DNA of 64,000 nt from Inia geoffrensis (lineage: Eukaryota > Chordata > Mammalia > Artiodactyla > Iniidae), in contig CM070903.1 in the NCBI GenBank assembly GCA_036417435.1, forward strand, positions 82,391,501 through 82,455,500. Direction: 5' to 3'. Below, in pieces: positions 62,641 through 64,000 of the stretch. The position numbers were made by a program, and so were the translations under genes. The notes under the pieces are model-generated. The model was not told the DNA's origin. It did no database searches and saw only the letters and a list, made by a program, of their open reading frames with translations. Each line of letters opens with the position of its first letter. Within the stretch, counting starts at the first letter, position 1.

Positions 62641-64000
62641 GCACGAGGAAAGCATTGCCTTAAATTTGCCAGTAAGGCATTGACAATAAAAGTCTTTTCT
62701 GGTGGAGTGGCAAGTGGGATTCAGTTATAGAGTCTTTGCTTCACTGACATGGCCCTTGACCTGAAAAGTTAGAGGACAGCTAAAAGTTGGAGGAGACTCC
62801 AGCTGTGATACATTGAATCTGTCCAAATCCTCTTAGGGGGTGGGAAGATGGCACCAATTAGCCAGGATTGGATTCGATTCTACGGACTGGAGCTGTAGAA
62901 AAAATTCCCTTCATTGGCTCCATGGGTGTCCAAGAGGCAGAGATTCGGGGTCTGAAGACCAGGGAGTCTAAGTCCAAATGCCAATTTCAGGCTAGAGGCA
63001 GGATCGAGGTAGGGGTCACAGACCCTTGTGGACATTATAACTGGAGGAACAGGGTGGGAGTGAGTGAGAGGGAGTTGCAGGACAGGTGCCATGCGCTCCA
63101 TGGAAAATCTGGGCTTTACAGCTGGGGCCATGGAGTGCACAGTTGGTGGGTAGGCGGGTGGCCCAGGGCAGTCAGACACTGGAGGTGTGATTCCCCTTCC
63201 TTCGCTGCTGCTCACTCTCCCCTCACCCTCCAAGCATCTCTTCTCCCACTTTAAACGGACACAGAGATGCTCTGTGGGAGGCAAAGTAGAAGCCAGCAAA
63301 GCTCAAGCCATACAATTCTGGAAGCAAAAAGGCCTCCTCTCTTGAATACCTGTAGCATGCTCTGCAATCACAGCACAAACTGTATCACCGTTTACTTAAG
63401 ATATTCTTTTTGAATCTAAAAATGAGACCATTCTAAGCTATTCTTTCCAGGAGCCCTGTGAGGGAGCCCAGTGTTACGGCCCAGATTTTTGACTTTCCCA
63501 GAGCATAAATGTACAACAGCAGCAGATACATCAGGGTTAAAGTCTTCATTCTGTGCCTGAATTGGGTTTGCTTCTTCTTATCTAATACTCAGCAGTCCAA
63601 GAAAGACGTGCCCTAGGTAGGACTCAGAAGTCCAAACTGTCTGCACCTGCTTGCTTCAATATATCAAACTATGTTTTTTCAAACATGTAGGATTCAGAAA
63701 AGCCCCAAGTGAAGTTGATTATGGCATTTTCTGTTTTTATTCTTACTCCTGTATGTATTTATAAAGGAAATGCAAACCTTATGCTTTGTGTTCAAGTACC
63801 TTCAAGTCTTCAAGTCAGGTCTGACAGAACCACTTACTTAATTAGTCGAATGTTTCTATACTAGCCCACAAAAATGTTTTATCCCCCATCCCTCCTAGAG
63901 AGAGACGCAGCCAGTGAAATGAATGAAATATGGGTTCGTGTTTTTTTCACCAGGCGTTCATCATTACGCAACTGCTGAAGACCAGGGTTTTTTTTGGCTG

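Noticed and set aside
62868..63299. 128-codon (+) and 139-codon (-) frames facing each other
   Set aside because: No recognised similarity, and neither matches the expected next DGKG exon.

Overview
This window is mammalian nuclear DNA. It is an internal stretch of one multi-exon gene on the + strand, embedded in long introns full of interspersed repeats. The repeats point to a cetacean (whale or dolphin). Two antisense copies of a tRNA-derived SINE whose body reads like the whale-type CHR SINE (24628-24839, 54431-54641), two shorter CHR-2-type SINEs (4988-5170, 52636-52756), cetartiodactyl-type L1 3' ends and a Bovine-Mar1-like mariner MITE (37638-37716) occur together. Species cannot be fixed from sequence alone.

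The gene is DGKG, diacylglycerol kinase gamma. Seventeen consecutive coding exons with AG/GT borders join into one uninterrupted frame of 1,682 nt (560 codons plus 2 nt). Exons upstream of the first (start codon) and downstream of the last (rest of the accessory domain, 3' UTR) lie outside the window. In order the exons encode: the end of the recoverin-homology region and an acidic, variable linker (exons w1-w3, where wN is the exon number within this window); two canonical EF hands (w4-w6); the phorbol-ester-type C1A zinc domain (w7-w8); the atypical C1B zinc domain (w9-w10); a linker (w11); the diacylglycerol kinase catalytic core with its nucleotide-binding GGDGT motif (w12-w15); and the first part of the accessory domain (w16-w17). 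Residue numbers below count from the first residue encoded in the window (codon at 157).

Layout: 1-1 kb, exons w1 and w2. 1-16.4 kb, one 15.5-kb intron holding a nested LINE block (about 4.9-14.9 kb): an old antisense L1M broken by a young L1 3' end in + orientation and a 4.3-kb antisense L1, next to another antisense L1 that carries a SINE. 16.4-42.8 kb, exons w3-w14 with MIR, L2, SINE, mariner and hAT fossils between them. 42.8-50 kb, exons w14-w16 with L2 copies in both orientations. 50-57.4 kb, a 7.7-kb intron. 57.45 kb, exon w17, followed at once by a CpG-rich 550-bp stretch and then 6 kb of intron to the window end.

I found no second gene, structural RNA gene, CRISPR array or novel system. 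The points most worth checking are a zinc-ligand Cys to Tyr change in C1B, a TC microsatellite acting as the polypyrimidine tract of exon w13, the CpG-rich patch after exon w17, and the mariner hairpin resembling the bovine miR-2284/2285 family.
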